Shown here in pieces: positions 6,492 through 7,440 of a DNA stretch of 7,440 nt. Position numbers and translations under genes: made by a program. The first letter of the stretch is position 1. Each line of letters starts with the position of its first letter. The notes beneath the pieces are model-generated. The model saw only the letters and a list, made by a program, of their open reading frames with translations, ran no database searches and was not told the origin of the DNA. The stretch comes from Candidatus Falkowiibacteriota bacterium. GTDB taxonomy: Bacteria; Patescibacteriota; Patescibacteriia; Patescibacteriales; WJLG01. The stretch is taken from NCBI GenBank assembly GCA_014728685.1, contig WJLG01000091.1:1-7440 (forward strand). The letters are read 5' to 3'.

Positions 6492-6500
6492 AGAAAGGAG
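6492..6500 (+). promoter_or_regulatory. Strong Shine-Dalgarno ahead of an amber codon
   Basis: AGAAAGGAG is identical to plus-strand bases 7065-7073, the complement of this window's own 16S 3' tail, so it pairs over nine bases with the anti-Shine-Dalgarno. It is followed by AAA, then TAG where a start codon is expected. It is the only strong site in the window. Confidence 0.7.
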
Positions 6501-6506
6501 AAATAG

Positions 6507-6779
6507 AGCAAAGAACTTACACCCACGGGAGAGGAGACTTGCTCCGATTTAGCTCTTCATTATATAGGAAATGTAAATGATCCTGCTACCAGAGCTGCTA
6601 AATTCGCTCGCAAGTGGACTTCCATTTGGGAAGACATGACAAGTCCTGAAAAAAGAGTAATAGTAGAGCAAGGCATAGATCGCGAAGCTACATATGCCGA
6701 TCTTTATTACTACTATCGTGAAACCGAAGGGCTTGTTCATTTTTGGCAAATTCACCCCGAGGATTTAGAAACTGCGTAA
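6507..6779 (+). CDS. Unknown 90-codon open frame with no usable start codon
   Basis: From TAG (6504-6506) the frame runs SKELTPTGEETCSDLALHYI... to ...HFWQIHPEDLETA and a TAA. It is not recognised. The product is acidic (about 17 D/E to 9 K/R), soluble-looking, with tryptophans at 38, 41 and 80 and a tyrosine run ADLYYYYRE (64-72); it has no signal peptide, membrane helix or clear domain. The stop-free length, protein-like composition, nine-base Shine-Dalgarno just before it, upstream consensus promoter and terminator 18 nt after its stop all argue for a gene. Yet no ATG, GTG or TTG occurs in frame until ATG 6636, which would leave 47 residues behind a weak site. One missing T (AAATA[T]GAGC) would restore ATG-AGC-AAA; alternatively A-to-T would turn TAG into TTG. 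So: a sequencing error, a freshly broken gene, a non-canonical start, or an RNA gene. Confidence 0.5.
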   Translation, partial: SKELTPTGEETCSDLALHYIGNVNDPATRAAKFARKWTSIWEDMTSPEKRVIVEQGIDREATYADLYYYYRETEGLVHFWQIHPEDLETA

Positions 6780-6796
6780 AAACCAAGGGTCGACAC

Positions 6797-6839
6797 AAAC
6801 CTTAGCCCAACACCCACTAGGCGCGACTAAGGTTTTTTT
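6797..6839 (+). terminator. Intrinsic terminator after the start-less frame
   Basis: A 9-bp perfect stem AAACCTTAG / CTAAGGTTT (6797-6805 with 6827-6835) with a 21-nt loop, ending in T7 (6833-6839). The long loop is unusual. Short alternative pairings exist (GTCG 6789-6792 with CGAC 6824-6827; GGGT 6787-6790 with ACCC 6812-6815) but would compete with the terminator stem only weakly. Confidence 0.7.
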
Positions 6840-6851
6840 GTTTGGCCCAAA

Positions 6852-6882
6852 AATAAAAAACCGCTTTCAACGGTTTTTTATT
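6852..6882. terminator. Two-sided intrinsic terminator, probable end of the 16S transcript
   Basis: A 12-bp perfect stem AATAAAAAACCG / CGGTTTTTTATT (6852-6863 with 6871-6882), loop CTTTCAA. It has T runs on both strands, so it can stop plus-strand read-through from trpS and minus-strand RNA coming from the 16S gene. Confidence 0.75.
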
Positions 6883-6921
6883 ATATAAAAATTCCTTTTA
6901 AATCCGGCAGGCGTCAGCTCT

Positions 6922-7020
6922 TTCCTCACCATTTTTCGTAACAAAATTGTAATAATACTACATTGGAAAATATTATTTTATCCAATGTTTATCTGTTTTG
7001 CTACCAAAAATGGTGAGGAA
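6922..7020. repeat. 99-nt long inverted repeat in the 16S 3' trailer
   Basis: Perfect 15-bp terminal arms (TTCCTCACCATTTTT at 6922-6936, its complement at 7006-7020) enclose a second paired block (GTAACAAAA with TTTTGCTAC, one mismatch) and a central hairpin (ACATTGGA with TCCAATGT, 6960-6989). The whole folds as one long interrupted stem. No matching target duplication is seen at its flanks and no gene is inside. It could be an RNase III processing structure, a small structured RNA or a MITE-like insertion. Bases 6883-6921, before it, hold nothing I recognise. Confidence 0.65.
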
Positions 7021-7028
7021 TCGACGAT

Positions 7029-7054
7029 ATTCGAACTTTCGTGAAAGTTCGAAT
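7029..7054 (-). other. Perfect 12-bp hairpin 10 nt after the 16S 3' end
   Basis: ATTCGAACTTTC (7029-7040) and its exact complement (7043-7054) are separated by two bases. No T run follows on either strand, so it is not a terminator. Its place directly downstream of mature 16S suggests a processing or protective hairpin on the precursor. Confidence 0.6.
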
Positions 7055-7064
7055 TAATCTCCCT

Positions 7065-7440
7065 AGAAAGGAGGTGATCCATCCACAGCTTCCGCTACGG
7101 ATGCCTTGTTACGACTTCACCCTTGTCACCAATCCTACCTTCGTCCCTAGAACTAGGACCTTCGGGTATTATCGGCTCCCTTGGCGTGACGGGCGGTGAG
7201 TACAAGACCCGAGAACGTATTCACCGTGGCGTGGCTGATCCACGATTACTAGCGATTCCGGCTTCACGAGGTCGAATTGCAGACCTCGATCCGAACTGAG
7301 AGGCGTTTTAAGGATTTGCTCCACCTTACGGTTTGGCTTCCCTCTGTACGCCCCATTGTAGCACGTGTGTAGCCCAAGGTGTAAGAACCATGCTGATTTG
7401 ACGTCATCCCCGCCTTCCTCCCATTTAAAACGGGCAGTTT
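7065..7440 (-). rRNA. rrs: 16S ribosomal RNA, 3' part (runs off right edge)
   Basis: The minus strand reads as the last quarter of 16S rRNA: GGCGGGGATGACGTCAAATC, GGGCTACACACGTGCTACAATG, the decoding-site CACCGCCCGTCAC, GTCGTAACAAGG, and the 3' tail GGATCACCTCCTTTCT with its anti-Shine-Dalgarno. The 3' end is set by that tail and could be off by a few bases. Helix 45 is fully paired with a GGAA loop, through compensating changes relative to E. coli (C1506-G1529, U1508-A1527, C1515-G1520), so the molecule looks functional. Position 1396 is U instead of the usual A. No tRNA or 23S follows within the window; instead there are two hairpins and a terminator, which suggests an rRNA gene detached from the usual operon. 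The sequence is divergent and in keeping with CPR bacteria. Confidence 0.97.

Noticed and set aside
6504..6506. TAG read as sense codon (recoded genetic code)
   Set aside because: trxA and clpP end normally with TAG at family length; the flippase ends in TGA and trpS in TAA, so the standard code holds.
6549..6755. 68-codon minus-strand frame opposite the small frame
   Set aside because: It has no Shine-Dalgarno or clear promoter and reads as the hydrophobic mirror of the plus-strand frame, which has all the signals.
6477..6840. tmRNA or other tRNA-like RNA
   Set aside because: ACCACCA at 6482-6488 recalls a CCA end, but there is no tRNA-like half, no pairing 5' end and no tag-peptide pattern.
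7029..7060. tRNA T-loop-like GTTCGAAT on both strands
   Set aside because: It belongs to a perfect hairpin; no T-stem, anticodon arm or acceptor stem can be built around it.

Overview
The window looks like chromosome from a Candidate Phyla Radiation bacterium (Candidatus Patescibacteria, probably a Parcubacteria-like lineage). The evidence is an AT-rich, compact layout, a VirB2/T4SS-pilin-type small membrane protein of the kind common in CPR genomes, and the 3' end of a divergent 16S rRNA gene. That rRNA carries substitutions in normally near-universal stretches. Placement below the phylum is inference. The standard genetic code fits: every recognisable protein reaches family length without internal stops, and TAA, TAG and TGA are all used as terminators.

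Layout, left to right. (1) 1-1883, minus strand: a surface-polysaccharide pair, a MOP/Wzx-type flippase and, overlapping its 3' end by 23 nt, the N-terminal half of a probable glycosyltransferase that runs off the left edge. (2) 1884-1965: an AT-rich divergent promoter region. (3) 1966-4290, plus strand: a tight three-gene operon (T4SS-type pilin, membrane-anchored clan GH-A-like glycosidase, ROK-family sugar kinase) closed by a long AT-rich two-sided hairpin. (4) 4384-5360, minus strand: clpP then trxA. (5) 5361-5483: back-to-back clpP and trpS promoters plus a tandem heptamer repeat. (6) 5484-6476: trpS, plus strand, with a perfect-consensus promoter inside its 3' end. (7) 6477-6839: a 90-codon open frame with the only strong Shine-Dalgarno sequence in the window but an amber codon where the start codon should be, followed by an intrinsic terminator. 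(8) 6840-7064: a second, two-sided terminator and two strong hairpins in what should be the 16S 3' trailer. (9) 7065-7440, minus strand: 16S rRNA 3' end, continuing off the right edge.

How it fits together. The left half concerns the cell surface: glycan building and export on one strand; a secreted pilin, glycan cleavage and sugar phosphorylation on the other. The middle is housekeeping (proteolysis, redox, tRNA charging). The points most worth a second look are the start-less but fully signalled small gene after trpS, and the 16S gene whose downstream side holds hairpins and a terminator instead of a 16S-23S spacer and 23S gene. Eight protein genes have no visible Shine-Dalgarno; the start-less frame has a 9-nt perfect one.
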